A DNA stretch of 64,000 nt from Sphingobacteriaceae bacterium (lineage in GTDB: Bacteria > Bacteroidota > Bacteroidia > B-17B0 > Aurantibacillaceae). Position 1 is the stretch's first letter. Each line of letters begins with the position of its first letter. The DNA lies in NCBI GenBank assembly GCA_016709575.1, contig JADJMM010000002.1:757051-821050 (forward strand), in the 5' to 3' direction. Under the pieces are notes generated by a model that ran no database searches, was not told where the DNA came from, and worked only from the letters and a program-made list of their open reading frames with translations. Position numbers and translations under genes: made by a program. This document shows, piece by piece, positions 1 through 9,056 of this stretch.

Positions 1-1
1 A

Positions 2-568
2 CCGTTTTCAATTGACACAACTTGTGTTGTAAAAGCAAAAATCTATTCGGCCAACGATAGTAGTAAAACAACAACGGCTTATTTCTTCAAAGCTCCAAAT
101 AATTACAAAATTAAATTAAATTGTAAATACAACAGACAATACAGTGCTGGTGGTGATGAAGGTATTATTGACGGTGTTTACGGAACAACCAACTGGCGAA
201 AGGGAGAGTGGCAAGGCTATCAATCCCAAGATTTTAATTGTATTGTTGATATGGGCGTTTCAAAAGAAATTAATTCTATTAACAGTAATTATTTACAAGA
301 CTCCCGCTCATGGATACTATTTCCAACCGAAATAGAATATTTAATTTCCAATGATGGGAAAAAATTTAAATCCGTAAAGAAAATATTAAATCCGGTGGCG
401 GCCGATAATTACGATGTGCTTTTGAAAAAGTTTGATGGTATTTTAGATAAACCAACAAAAGCCCGTTACGTTAAAATTGTAGCTAAAAATTTCGGCCCGT
501 TACCTCAAGGACATCAAGGTGTTGGAGGCGATGCCTTTATTTTTATTGACGAAATTGAGATAAAGTAA
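2..568 (+). CDS. C-terminal end of a family 20 beta-N-acetylhexosaminidase (5' truncated by window)
   Basis: The frame is open from base 2 and ends at TAA 566-568, so only the last ~188 residues are present. The visible part carries the segment YSAGGDEGIIDGVYGT, followed by WRKGEWQGYQ and a D.NCIVDMG strand. This is the layout of the chitobiase-type / F5/8-type-C carbohydrate-binding domain at the end of Bacteroidota GH20 enzymes. These enzymes release terminal GlcNAc or GalNAc from glycans, usually in the periplasm or outside the cell. The catalytic TIM barrel with its Asp-Glu pair lies upstream of the window, so the enzyme assignment rests on the tail alone. Confidence 0.75.
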   Translation, partial: PFSIDTTCVVKAKIYSANDSSKTTTAYFFKAPNNYKIKLNCKYNRQYSAGGDEGIIDGVYGTTNWRKGEWQGYQSQDFNCIVDMGVSKEINSINSNYLQDSRSWILFPTEIEYLISNDGKKFKSVKKILNPVAADNYDVLLKKFDGILDKPTKARYVKIVAKNFGPLPQGHQGVGGDAFIFIDEIEIK

Positions 569-592
569 TTTTTATTCCCCAATAAACTCTCG

Positions 593-600
593 TACTTTTG
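593..600 (+). promoter_or_regulatory. Bacteroidota -7 promoter element (TACTTTTG) of ispG
   Basis: The octamer fits the TAnnTTTG consensus and ends 9 bases before the ispG ATG at 610, so the leader would be extremely short. I see no TTTG box at the expected -33 spacing. Confidence 0.5.
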
Positions 601-609
601 TATTAGTAA

Positions 610-2546
610 ATGTCTGACATTCTTCCATATTGCAAAAGCTTAACCGAATACAAACGCTTTTTAACGCGCGAAGTTAAAATTGGCGATTTGTTAATGGGCG
701 CGCGTCATCCTATCCGTATTCAAAGTATGACTACAACAGATACCATGGATACAAAAGCAACGGTTGAACAAAGTATCAGAATGATTGATGCAGGTTGCGA
801 ATTAGTTCGTATTACTGCTCCAAGTTTAAACGAAGCAAAGAATTTAGAAGTCATAAAAAAAGAATTAAAAGCAAGAGGTTATAACACGCCTATTTGTGCG
901 GATATACATTTTACACCTAACGCCGCCGAATGGGCTGCGCGTGTGATTGAAAAAGTGCGCGTGAATCCTGGGAATTATGCCGACAAGAAAAAATTTGAGA
1001 CAATTGATTATACGGATTCAGGTTACGAAGCAGAATTAGAAAGAATAAGAACTCGTTTTACGCCATTAGTAAAAATTTGTAAAGAGTATGGAACTGCAAT
1101 GCGAATTGGAACGAATCATGGTTCGTTGAGCGATCGTATTTTAAGTCGATACGGAGATACTCCTTTAGGAATGGTTTAGAGTGCTTTTGAATTTTTACGC
1201 ATTTGTGAAGAAAATAATTATCACAACATTGTTATTTCAATGAAAGCAAGCAATACGCAAGTAATGGTTCAAGCTTACCGTTTATTGGTGGCGAAAATGA
1301 TAGAGAGTAACAGAAATTATCCTTTACATTTAGGAGTTACAGAAGCAGGTGATGGTGAAGATGGGAGAATTAAATCAGCTGTTGGTATTGGAACTTTATT
1401 GGAAGATGGACTAGGAGACACCATTCGCGTTTCGTTGACTGAAGAACCTGAATACGAAATTCCGGTTGCAAAAATTTTAGCAGATAGATACACTAAAAGA
1501 AATTCTCACAAAGCAATTCCTGAAATAAAATCCACACTTACCTACTCCCCTTTTGAATATTCGCGTCGTAAAACAAATGAAGTTATAAATCTTGGCCATC
1601 ACAATGTACCGCGTGTTATTGCAGATTACTCTATGAAAGAAGGAGTAACGGCCGCTTCTTTATTTGGCGTTGGTTATATGTATTCTGTTCCTACAGATAA
1701 ATGGAATCTCACAGATATGGCTGTGGATTATATTTATTTAGGAGATAATATTATTGATTTTGAAATTCCCGGCACATTAGGTTTAATTTACAATTCAGAA
1801 AATTGGAAATATCATAAGGATAAAGACAGAACATATCCTTTGTTTTGTCAGGATGAATATTTCAAGGCTGAAGAAAAATCCGATGAATTAAATTTTGTAG
1901 CTGTTGACATTAATTCTTTAACAGAAGAATTTATTCAAAAAATTAATAAAGAAAAAACGTTGTTTTAGTTCTGGACACATTTAACGAACACGCCATGCCC
2001 GAACTTCGCCGCATGGTAATTGAACTGGAATTAAAAAAATGTTTGCTTCCAATTATTATTAAACGCAATTACGCTAATTTAAACGAATCACAATTCCAAT
2101 TATACAGTGCTACAGATATTGGAGGATTATTGTTAGATGGTTTTGGTGATGGCATCTGGATTAAACAAAAAGATTGTGTTCCAGTTCAAATCTGCAACTC
2201 AACCGCCTTCGGAATTTTACAAGCAACCAGAACCCGTATAAGTAAAACCGAATATATTTCTTGTCCAAGCTGTGGACGAACACTTTTTGATTTACAAGAA
2301 ACCACTCAGAAAATTCGCGAACGAACACATCACCTAAAAGGTATAAAAATTGGTATTATGGGTTGTATTGTAAATGGTCCGGGGGAAATGGCCGATGCCG
2401 ATTATGGTTACGTTGGCACTGGTACTGATAAAATCTCCCTCTATAAAGGCAAAGAAGTGGTTAAAAAAAACGTCACCAGCGAAACAGCTGTTGATGAACT
2501 CATTAATTTAATAAAAGAGCATGGCGATTGGGTAGAAAAACCTTAA
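610..2546 (+). CDS. ispG: 4-hydroxy-3-methylbut-2-en-1-yl diphosphate synthase, long form (interrupted by a TAG and a frameshift)
   Basis: IspG reduces MEcPP to HMBPP in the MEP isoprenoid pathway, using a [4Fe-4S] cluster. The N-terminal TIM barrel is clear (GARHPIRIQSMTTTDT, CADIHFTP, RVNPGN). The C-terminal reductase domain has CPSCGR and GCIVNGPGEM, which supply the three cluster cysteines. The total of ~645 codons matches the long plant/Chlamydia/Bacteroidota form with an inserted middle domain. Two disruptions are seen. An in-frame TAG at 1177-1179 stands where GMV-E-SAFEF is expected (GAG to TAG). Near 1963-1968 one T is missing, so the frame moves between TLF and LVLDTFNEHAMPELRR. The product is essential and both halves are well conserved, so I treat this as one gene. 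Start ATG 610 follows the promoter closely. Confidence 0.9.
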
Positions 2547-2555
2547 TTTAGTTGT

Positions 2556-3926
2556 ATGCTTTATGATGTTATAGTTATTGGTGGTGGTCCTGCAGGTTCT
2601 TCTTCTGCAACTTATTTAAGAAAACTTGGCCTAAGTGTTTTAGTTCTGGAAAAAGAAAAATTTCCACGTGATCATGTTGGCGAATCACTTATCCCTTTCT
2701 GCTATCATAAAATGAAAGAACTAGGCGCGCTCGATGAAATAAAAAAATTCGCCACTTTAAAACCCGGAGTTAATTTTGTTGACAATACAGGAAAACAACA
2801 ATCTATTTGGTGTTTCAAAAATGTAATTGAGGACGAGAGCCACATGTCTTTTCATAGTTTACGCGCTCCATTTGATAATGCACTTTTAAGGAATTCGGAA
2901 AAACATGGTGCAACTGTGTTAGAAGAACATCATGTTAAAAATGTAATTCTTGACGCTCCCGATAATTTAGTTAAAGTTGAAACTGAAGATGCGCAAAAAA
3001 ACAAACATGCATTTACAGGAAAATTTTTAATTGACGGCAGCGGACAAGGTAGCTTTCTGGCTAAAAAATTCAACAGTAAAAAAGTTTATAAAGGATTAGA
3101 CCGAACCGCATTTTTTTGTCACTGGCTAAATAACACTTATGATTTGCCTTTAAATGAAGGTTTGATAAAAATTATTTATTTAGGTGGCGAAAAACAAGGT
3201 TGGTTATGGGTTATTCCTGTCGGGCCCGATCATTTGAGTATTGGTGTTAGTCTTAATAATTCGTACGTAAAAGAAAAAAAGAAAAAAATTTGCGAAAAAA
3301 ATCCGGAAGATTGGCATACCGAACTTTATTTGAATGAAGTAAAAGAAGCCATCGCTCTAAATCCAATTCTTAAAAATGCAAAATTAGAACATGATGTTTT
3401 GATGATTGGTGATTACTCTTATTACAACGAAAAAAAATTCGGAAAAAATTATGCCATGATTGGTGATTCTGGCGCATTTCTCGACCCCATTTTTTCAAGT
3501 GGTATTTATGTTGCTTTTGAGTCGGCAAATATTGTAAGTAAAGCCATTGCAAAAGGATTTAACACACCAGAATCCATAGAACAGCATTTAGGTGAAGCTT
3601 ACGCACAAATTGATGGCGCTTATGCTTTGCTCGAAAAATTCATTCGTTTATTTTACACACCAGAGGTTGTAAATTTTGCGCATATGGGCTCCTCGTCTAA
3701 AATTGAGTACGAGAGTTTCAAAAACGCTTACAATATTTTTCACTATCTCTTATCTGGCGATTTTTTTAACAATTACGAGCATTATTCAGCGTTTTTAGAT
3801 CAAATCAGCTCCGAAAAAACTTTTCATAAGTACATAAATCTTACCCGTAGTCAGCATAACGAATTAATATCGCCGGAATCCTGCGGTCATTCGTTTGAAA
3901 GTATTTACGGCCATCTACTGAAATAG
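2556..3926 (+). CDS. FAD-dependent oxidoreductase of the tryptophan-halogenase / geranylgeranyl-reductase superfamily
   Basis: 456 residues, uninterrupted. The N-terminal Rossmann motif GGGPAG (residues 9-14) binds FAD. HVGESLIP (about 40-47), WLWVIP (216-221, fitting the WxWxIP halogenase motif) and FLDPIFSSG (308-316, fitting FxxPxxSxG) place it with flavin-dependent halogenase-like proteins. A DGSGQGS segment (160-166) is the second FAD contact. The family includes true halogenases and many hydroxylases or reductases without halogenase activity, and no flavin reductase gene is adjacent. It starts 9 bases after ispG, so it may be cotranscribed and may act on a polyprenyl or aromatic substrate. 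The substrate cannot be read from the sequence. Confidence 0.75.
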   Translation: MLYDVIVIGGGPAGSSSATYLRKLGLSVLVLEKEKFPRDHVGESLIPFCYHKMKELGALDEIKKFATLKPGVNFVDNTGKQQSIWCFKNVIEDESHMSFHSLRAPFDNALLRNSEKHGATVLEEHHVKNVILDAPDNLVKVETEDAQKNKHAFTGKFLIDGSGQGSFLAKKFNSKKVYKGLDRTAFFCHWLNNTYDLPLNEGLIKIIYLGGEKQGWLWVIPVGPDHLSIGVSLNNSYVKEKKKKICEKNPEDWHTELYLNEVKEAIALNPILKNAKLEHDVLMIGDYSYYNEKKFGKNYAMIGDSGAFLDPIFSSGIYVAFESANIVSKAIAKGFNTPESIEQHLGEAYAQIDGAYALLEKFIRLFYTPEVVNFAHMGSSSKIEYESFKNAYNIFHYLLSGDFFNNYEHYSAFLDQISSEKTFHKYINLTRSQHNELISPESCGHSFESIYGHLLK

Positions 3927-3973
3927 CCCGAAATTCACTTTTTTTCGCTCTTGTTTTAACCCTCATTTTGGCT

Positions 3974-3981
3974 TAAATTTG
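3974..3981 (+). promoter_or_regulatory. Possible -7 element (TAAATTTG) upstream of paaA
   Basis: It matches TAnnTTTG 28 bases before the paaA ATG, in the only sizeable gap (3927-4009) ahead of the phenylacetate genes. No clear TTTG box at the right distance was found, so support is moderate. Confidence 0.4.
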
Positions 3982-4009
3982 TATATTGTACACGAGTTTT
4001 TAAAAAGCT

Positions 4010-4951
4010 ATGGAAAACAAGAATTTTGAAGACGTTTTTGAAGCCAAATTGGCTAAAAACGAAATGGTGGAACCTAAAGATTGGATGCCGGAAAATTACC
4101 GCAAACATCTTATCCGCCAAATATCACAACATGCCCATTCTGAAATTGTGGGAATGTTACCTGAAGGTAATTGGATTACCCGCGCCCCAAGCTTACGTGC
4201 TAAAAAAGTTCTTTTAGCAAAAGTACAAGACGAAGGTGGTCATGGATTATATTTATATACTGCCGCTGAAACTTTAGGCATCAGTCGTGATGAATTATTA
4301 AACGCATTACACACCGGTAAAGCAAAATACTCTTCTATTTTTAATTACCCAACTCTTACATGGGCTGATATTGGAGCAATTGGATGGTTAGTGGATGGTG
4401 CTGCTATTATGAATCAAGTAATGTTACAACGTACATCTTACGGTCCATACGCAAGGGCAATGGTGCGCATTTGTAAAGAAGAAAGTTTTCACCAACGTCA
4501 AGGTTATGAAATCATGACGCATTTAGCCTTCGGAACCAAAGAACAAAAAGCAATGGCTCAAGATGCATTAAACCGTTGGTGGTATCCAACGATGATGATG
4601 TTTGGCCCACCAGATGCTGAATCGCCAAATAGCGAAAATGCCATGAAGTGGAGAATTAAGCGAGAGACAAATGACCAACTACGTCAGCGTTTTGTTAATC
4701 AAACGATAAAGCAAATTGAATATTTAGGATTAACACTTCCGGATAAAAATTTAAAATGGAACGAAGCTAAACAAGGTTACGATTACAGCGAACCGAATTG
4801 GGTGGAGTTTAAGAATGTTATTAGCGGTAACGGACCTTGTAATAAAGAACGTTTAGCAGCAAGAAATGCTTCTCACAAAATGGTGCTTGGGTAAGAGAAG
4901 CAGCGCAAGGCCTTTGCTAAAAAACATAACGAACATTTACTGGCAGCTTAA
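4010..4951 (+). CDS. paaA: Phenylacetyl-CoA epoxidase catalytic subunit A (two compensating frameshifts near 3' end)
   Basis: PaaA is the di-iron subunit of the 1,2-phenylacetyl-CoA epoxidase (PaaABCE), which opens aerobic phenylacetate degradation. The ferritin-like fold shows the carboxylate/histidine pairs in KVQDEGGHGLYLY and CKEESFHQRQGYE. The visible frame stops at 4894, but the homologous tail continues in another frame (NGAWVREAAQAFAKKHNEHL) to TAA 4949-4951. One A is missing after CAC near 4878 and one extra G sits near 4910. The repaired length of ~313 residues matches the family. ATG 4010 is preceded by the TAAATTTG element. It is the first gene of the paa run and paaB follows at 4982. 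Confidence 0.92.
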
Positions 4952-4981
4952 TTAAAAACAAAAGAACTAAAGAATAAAACA

Positions 4982-5269
4982 ATGAGCGATTCACAAGGAC
5001 CAATTTGGGAAGTGTTTGTACAAAAAAAAGCAGGACAACCGTATGTACATTGCGGAAGCCTGCATGCATTTGACAGAGAGATGGCGTTACAAAACGCACG
5101 CGATTTATATACTCGCCGTAACGAAGGCATGGCACTTTGGGTAGTTCCATCAAATGCTATTGTAGCTAGTAGCCCCGAAGACATCGGTCCTTTCTTTGAA
5201 CCAGCAAATGATAAAGTATATCGTCATCCAACATTTTATCAAATTCCCGATGCAATCGGACACATGTAA
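4982..5269 (+). CDS. paaB: Phenylacetyl-CoA epoxidase subunit B
   Basis: 95 residues, intact. PaaB is the small subunit that bridges PaaAC dimers in the epoxidase complex and carries no metal centre. The segments WEVFVQKKAGQPYVHCGS and FDREMALQNARDLYTRRNEG are characteristic and the length equals that of known PaaB. It lies 30 bases after the repaired end of paaA and 3 bases before paaC, which indicates cotranscription. Confidence 0.93.
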   Translation: MSDSQGPIWEVFVQKKAGQPYVHCGSLHAFDREMALQNARDLYTRRNEGMALWVVPSNAIVASSPEDIGPFFEPANDKVYRHPTFYQIPDAIGHM

Positions 5270-5272
5270 TTT

Positions 5273-6017
5273 ATGAATCATTTATTTACATACACATTAC
5301 GTTTAGCAGATAATGCTTTAGTACTTGGTCAGAGATTAAGTGAGTGGACAGGCCACGGTCCTTTTTTAGAAGAAGATCTTGCATTAACCAACATTGCATT
5401 AGATACATTTGGAACTGCAACTTCATTATTAGAATACGCAGCACAAGTTGAAAATAAAGGAAGAGATGCTGATGCTTTAGCTTATTTAAGAAATGATCGA
5501 CATTTTTTAATGCCCAAATAGCTGAACAAACAAATGGCGATTATGCAAAAACTATTGTTCGTCAAGCAATCATTGATGCTTTGAATGTTTTTTTTTACCG
5601 AATTATCAAAAAGCAAAGACGAAACTTTAGCTGGCATTGCCCAAAAATCAATTAAAGAAGTAACCTATCATTTACGTCATACCTCATCTTGGTTAGAACG
5701 TTTTGGTGATGGTACTGAAGAAAGTCATAACAAAGCACAAACTGCTATTAACCAATTATGGCAATATACTGGCGAGTTATTTGAAATGAACGAAGTAGAT
5801 GAAATTTTAATAAAAGAAGGTATCGCAGTTGATTTGAATTTAGGAAAGCAAAATGGGAAAAACACATGGCTGAATTATTTGCAAAATGAACTTTAAAAAC
5901 CAGAAAATATATTTATGCAAACTGGTAGCCGAAAAGGAATTCATACCGAACATTTAGGCATTTATTTTAGCAGAAATGCAAACGCTTCCTCGTATGTTGC
6001 CCGATGCTAAATGGTAA
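5273..6017 (+). CDS. paaC: Phenylacetyl-CoA epoxidase structural subunit C (at least four indels)
   Basis: PaaC is the non-catalytic ferritin-like partner of PaaA. The N-terminus (RLADNALVLGQRLSEWTGHGP) and the middle (SWLERFGDGTEESHNKAQ) are typical. The frame breaks near 5513 (one base missing before NAQIAEQTNGDYA), near 5590 in a run of nine T, near 5852 (missing A before WEKHMAELFA), and again around 5893-5960. The ending LPRMLPDAKW and stop TAA 6015-6017 are normal for PaaC, and the overall span of ~248 codons equals the family length. So many defects in a gene whose neighbour paaB is clean could mean real decay, but most look like run-length errors. Confidence 0.85.
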
Positions 6018-6032
6018 CTTAATTTTATTATT

Positions 6033-6368
6033 ATGAGAATCATTAACTGTTTATTATTTATTTTAGCATCCTTAGGTTGTTTTTCTCAAACTAAGGAGAT
6101 TAAAGTTTCAATGAAAGCTTTAAAAGAGTCAAAAGAACTGAATGATATTATTACTGATATCCCTAAAGATTGCAAAGTGCAGAGCTATGTTGTTTCTTAT
6201 AAGTTTGGGAATGATCTAAGAGAATATACCTGCATTACAAATATGCTCGGTGGTGATGTTATAGACATGATGTCTAAAAAAGCAAAAGGTTACTCGTTTT
6301 TCATAGAGAAGATAAAATCTGGTTGTGAAAATACTCCAAAAGGAAAATTTAAGATTACTCTCGAATAA
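6033..6368 (+). CDS. Small secreted protein of unknown function
   Basis: 111 residues. An N-terminal signal peptide is visible (MRIINCLLFILASLGCFSQ) with likely cleavage after FSQ; the Cys at 16 lacks a good lipobox. The rest has two further cysteines (CITN and SGCENT) and a lysine-rich end, KGKFKITLE. No family recognised. It begins 15 bases after paaC and its stop overlaps the next start as TAATG, so it belongs to the paa transcript. A periplasmic role linked to that operon is a guess from position only. Confidence 0.6.
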   Translation: MRIINCLLFILASLGCFSQTKEIKVSMKALKESKELNDIITDIPKDCKVQSYVVSYKFGNDLREYTCITNMLGGDVIDMMSKKAKGYSFFIEKIKSGCENTPKGKFKITLE

Positions 6369-6478
6369 TGTCTGGCTTCAAAGAATCCTGGAAAAAATTA
6401 TCTCCCTACTTCGTCGACATTTGGCAATACCTAGTCATAATTGTAATTATGATTATTGCCGCCATTTTTATTCTATAA
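6368..6478 (+). CDS. 36-residue single-pass membrane microprotein
   Basis: The ATG at 6368 shares its A with the stop of the previous gene (TAATG), and the frame runs to TAA 6476-6478. A short amphipathic, Trp-rich head (SWKKLSPYF, DIWQYL) is followed by an uninterrupted hydrophobic helix, VIIVIMIIAAIFIL, reaching the C-terminus. The next gene starts 5 bases later. Coupled starts on both sides argue for a real product. Such tiny proteins often stabilise membrane enzymes; the adjacent membrane-anchored SpoIIE phosphatase is the obvious candidate partner. No homologue recognised. Confidence 0.55.
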   Translation: MSGFKESWKKLSPYFVDIWQYLVIIVIMIIAAIFIL

Positions 6479-6483
6479 ACTAA

Positions 6484-8541
6484 ATGTATTTAAGGTTCCG
6501 CATATTTACTTTTCTGATTTGTACTTCGCTTAGTGGCTTGATGTATTCTCAAAAATCAACCGACACAGTAGCGATCAACACTATCCTAAAATTAACCGAC
6601 AAGCTTCTTGAAAGAAAAGTAGATTCAGCAATTTATACCATTCAATCTACACTAAACTCTTCCTTAAAAAGTAAATACGTTTACGGTTGCGCCAAATCGA
6701 ACATGCAGTTGATGCGATACTACATGCTAAAGGGACAAGATGATTCGGCGACTTACACTTCTGTCAATGCCATTAAATACGCTCGCATTAGCAAAGACAC
6801 TTCGCTTATTATTAGTGCTTATTTAATGACTTCACGCGCTTATAGTTCTTCGTCACAATACACCAAGGCTATTGAGTATTGTTTGATTGCTCAAAAATAT
6901 GCCGATCATAAAAAAAGCGCAAAGTTTCAAATAAAAATTAATCACGACCTCGGTTACATTTATAGTAACATGCATTTAAACGCAAAGGCAATTACTTATT
7001 ATAAAACCGGACTAAAGCTAAGCGAAGAGGCAAGAGATACTTTTAACTTTGCAAATATTTCAGCAAGATTAGGTGGTGAATTTGACATTACGCATCAATA
7101 CGATTCAGCACTTAAATACAATCAGCAATCTTTAAAATATTTCACGTTTATAAAACATAAACGAGGCATTGGTGTTAGCTTAGTTAACCTTGCCGCCAAT
7201 TATAAAGGTTTGAAATTATATGATAAAGCCATTCAAACCAATCTTGAAGCAATTAAAATCAGAACGGAATTAGGAGATAATTACGCACTGACTATTTTAA
7301 AAAGTAATTTAGCAGCTTGTTATACGAAAAAACGTGATTACAAAAACGCTTTAAAAGCGGCAAAAGAAGCTGAAATTTTATGTAAAGAACAAAATGATTT
7401 GGCATTGTCGCTGGATGTATACAACCAATTATACGTAATTTATTACAACACGAATGATTATGAGAATGGTATTAAATACGCGAATAAATACATCATCCTC
7501 AAAGATTCTATTTTCGAAGCTTCGAATGTACAATCCTTAACCGAATTACAAACCAAATACGAAACTGATAAAAAAGAAAGAGAAATAGAGCTATTACAAT
7601 TAGAAAAGAAAAGTGCTGACGAAAAAGCCACAGCCGAAAGCACACGACGCAATCTTATTTTGTTTTCGGTTAGTATCATTACACTTTTAATTGCAGGGTT
7701 CTCTATTATGCTTTTCAGACGATTCAGAGAATCGAACAAACAGAAAAACATTATTCAGCTGCAGAAACATATCGTAGATTCAAAGAATAAAGAAATTATT
7801 GATAGTATTAATTATGCGCAAACGATTCAGGAAGCTGTAATCCCTGAAGAAAATGAAATAAAACAACATGTTAAGGATGCTTTTGTTTTATTTAAACCAA
7901 AAGATATTGTTAGTGGTGATTTTTACTGGCAGGCCGCAACAAAAGATTACTACTTCATTGCTGTAGCAGATTGTACCGGTCATGGCGTGCCAGGTGCATT
8001 TATGAGTATGATGGGTATTTCCTTCTTGAATGAAATTATAAACGAGAAAAACATTTACGACACCGATAAAATTCTAGATCTGTTAAGAGAAAGGGTTATC
8101 AATAGCTTAAATAAAAGCGGCGGAAAAGATAAACGCGACGGAATGGATATGGTGATTCTCAGAATAGATTTAAAAGAAAATAAAGTAATGTTTAGCGGCG
8201 CCAATAATTCTATTTATCACCAATCCGGCGAAACTTTAAATGAACTGAAAGGCGATAAAGCGCCTGTAGGTTTATATCACAACAAACTAATTCCTTTTAC
8301 GTCTAAAACTTTTTCTATAAAAAAACGCGACCGCATATTTGCAACTACGGATGGTTTGCCGGATCAATTTGGAGGACCAAAAGGAAAAAAATTAATGTAT
8401 AAAGCATTTGAGGCTTTATTAATCGCCAACCAAACCAATTCACTTTCCGGACTTAAACAAGCCATGATTAGTGATTTTGATAGTTGGCAAGGCGTTAACG
8501 AACAAGTGGATGACATAACAGTTATAGGAATAGAAATTTAA
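6484..8541 (+). CDS. TPR-repeat membrane protein with PP2C/SpoIIE serine phosphatase domain
   Basis: 685 residues, intact. Order: signal peptide (to about residue 23), a TPR array (about 30-345), a coiled coil rich in Glu and Lys (350-388), one transmembrane helix (about 390-412), a short linker, then a SpoIIE-type PP2C domain (440-685). The phosphatase metal-binding motifs are present: GDFYW, ADCTGHGVPGAFMS, the late DGMDM and DDITVIGIE. Proteins of this build are common in Bacteroidota. The TPR part should lie in the periplasm, sensing or binding a partner, with the phosphatase in the cytoplasm probably acting on an anti-sigma-antagonist-like phosphoprotein. The stop overlaps the paaD ATG as TAATG, so it is embedded in the paa operon. 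Confidence 0.88.
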   Translation: MYLRFRIFTFLICTSLSGLMYSQKSTDTVAINTILKLTDKLLERKVDSAIYTIQSTLNSSLKSKYVYGCAKSNMQLMRYYMLKGQDDSATYTSVNAIKYARISKDTSLIISAYLMTSRAYSSSSQYTKAIEYCLIAQKYADHKKSAKFQIKINHDLGYIYSNMHLNAKAITYYKTGLKLSEEARDTFNFANISARLGGEFDITHQYDSALKYNQQSLKYFTFIKHKRGIGVSLVNLAANYKGLKLYDKAIQTNLEAIKIRTELGDNYALTILKSNLAACYTKKRDYKNALKAAKEAEILCKEQNDLALSLDVYNQLYVIYYNTNDYENGIKYANKYIILKDSIFEASNVQSLTELQTKYETDKKEREIELLQLEKKSADEKATAESTRRNLILFSVSIITLLIAGFSIMLFRRFRESNKQKNIIQLQKHIVDSKNKEIIDSINYAQTIQEAVIPEENEIKQHVKDAFVLFKPKDIVSGDFYWQAATKDYYFIAVADCTGHGVPGAFMSMMGISFLNEIINEKNIYDTDKILDLLRERVINSLNKSGGKDKRDGMDMVILRIDLKENKVMFSGANNSIYHQSGETLNELKGDKAPVGLYHNKLIPFTSKTFSIKKRDRIFATTDGLPDQFGGPKGKKLMYKAFEALLIANQTNSLSGLKQAMISDFDSWQGVNEQVDDITVIGIEI

Positions 8542-9025
8542 TGCTTAGCAAAGAAAAAATAGTAGAACTCATCTCAGTAATTCCGGATCCGGAAATTCCT
8601 GTCATTACTATTGCTGAACTTGGTGTAATACGTGATGTTATTGTAGAAGGAGAAAATGTTGAAGTAAAAATTACACCAACCTACAGTGGTTGCCCTGCCA
8701 TGAAACAAATGGAGGATGACATTCGTGCCACGCTTACACAAAACGGAATTCAAAATCTTAAAGTTACTTTAGTTTATTCTCCGGCGTGGACTACGGATTG
8801 GATTCCGGAAGAAGCAAAAGAAAAATTACGCGTGTATGGTATTGCCCCGCCTGAAAAAACGACTGAAGATAAATCTGGTTAACAGGAAAAAGTAAAATAG
8901 TTTTATGTCCGCGTTGCAAATCACAAAACACAAAATTAATTTCACAATTCGGAAGTACAGCTTGTAAAGCACTTTATCAATGTCAGGATTGTTTAGAGCC
9001 TTTTGATTATTTTAAGTGTATTTAA
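8541..9025 (+). CDS. paaD: Phenylacetate degradation protein PaaD, MIP18/SufT-like (one frameshift)
   Basis: PaaD is a DUF59/MIP18-type protein needed for metal-centre maturation of the phenylacetyl-CoA epoxidase. The N-terminal part shows the DPEIPV motif and the conserved YSGCPAM. The visible frame ends at 8882 after DKSG. Adding one T near 8876 restores SWLTGK and a C-terminal zinc ribbon with CPRC and CQDC pairs, ending at TAA 9023-9025. The repaired length of ~161 residues fits PaaD. Its separation from paaABC by three unrelated genes, with overlapping starts, is unusual. paaE is not in this window. Confidence 0.9.
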
Positions 9026-9056
9026 ACCCCACTGATTAAAAACCAATGGTTCAAGT

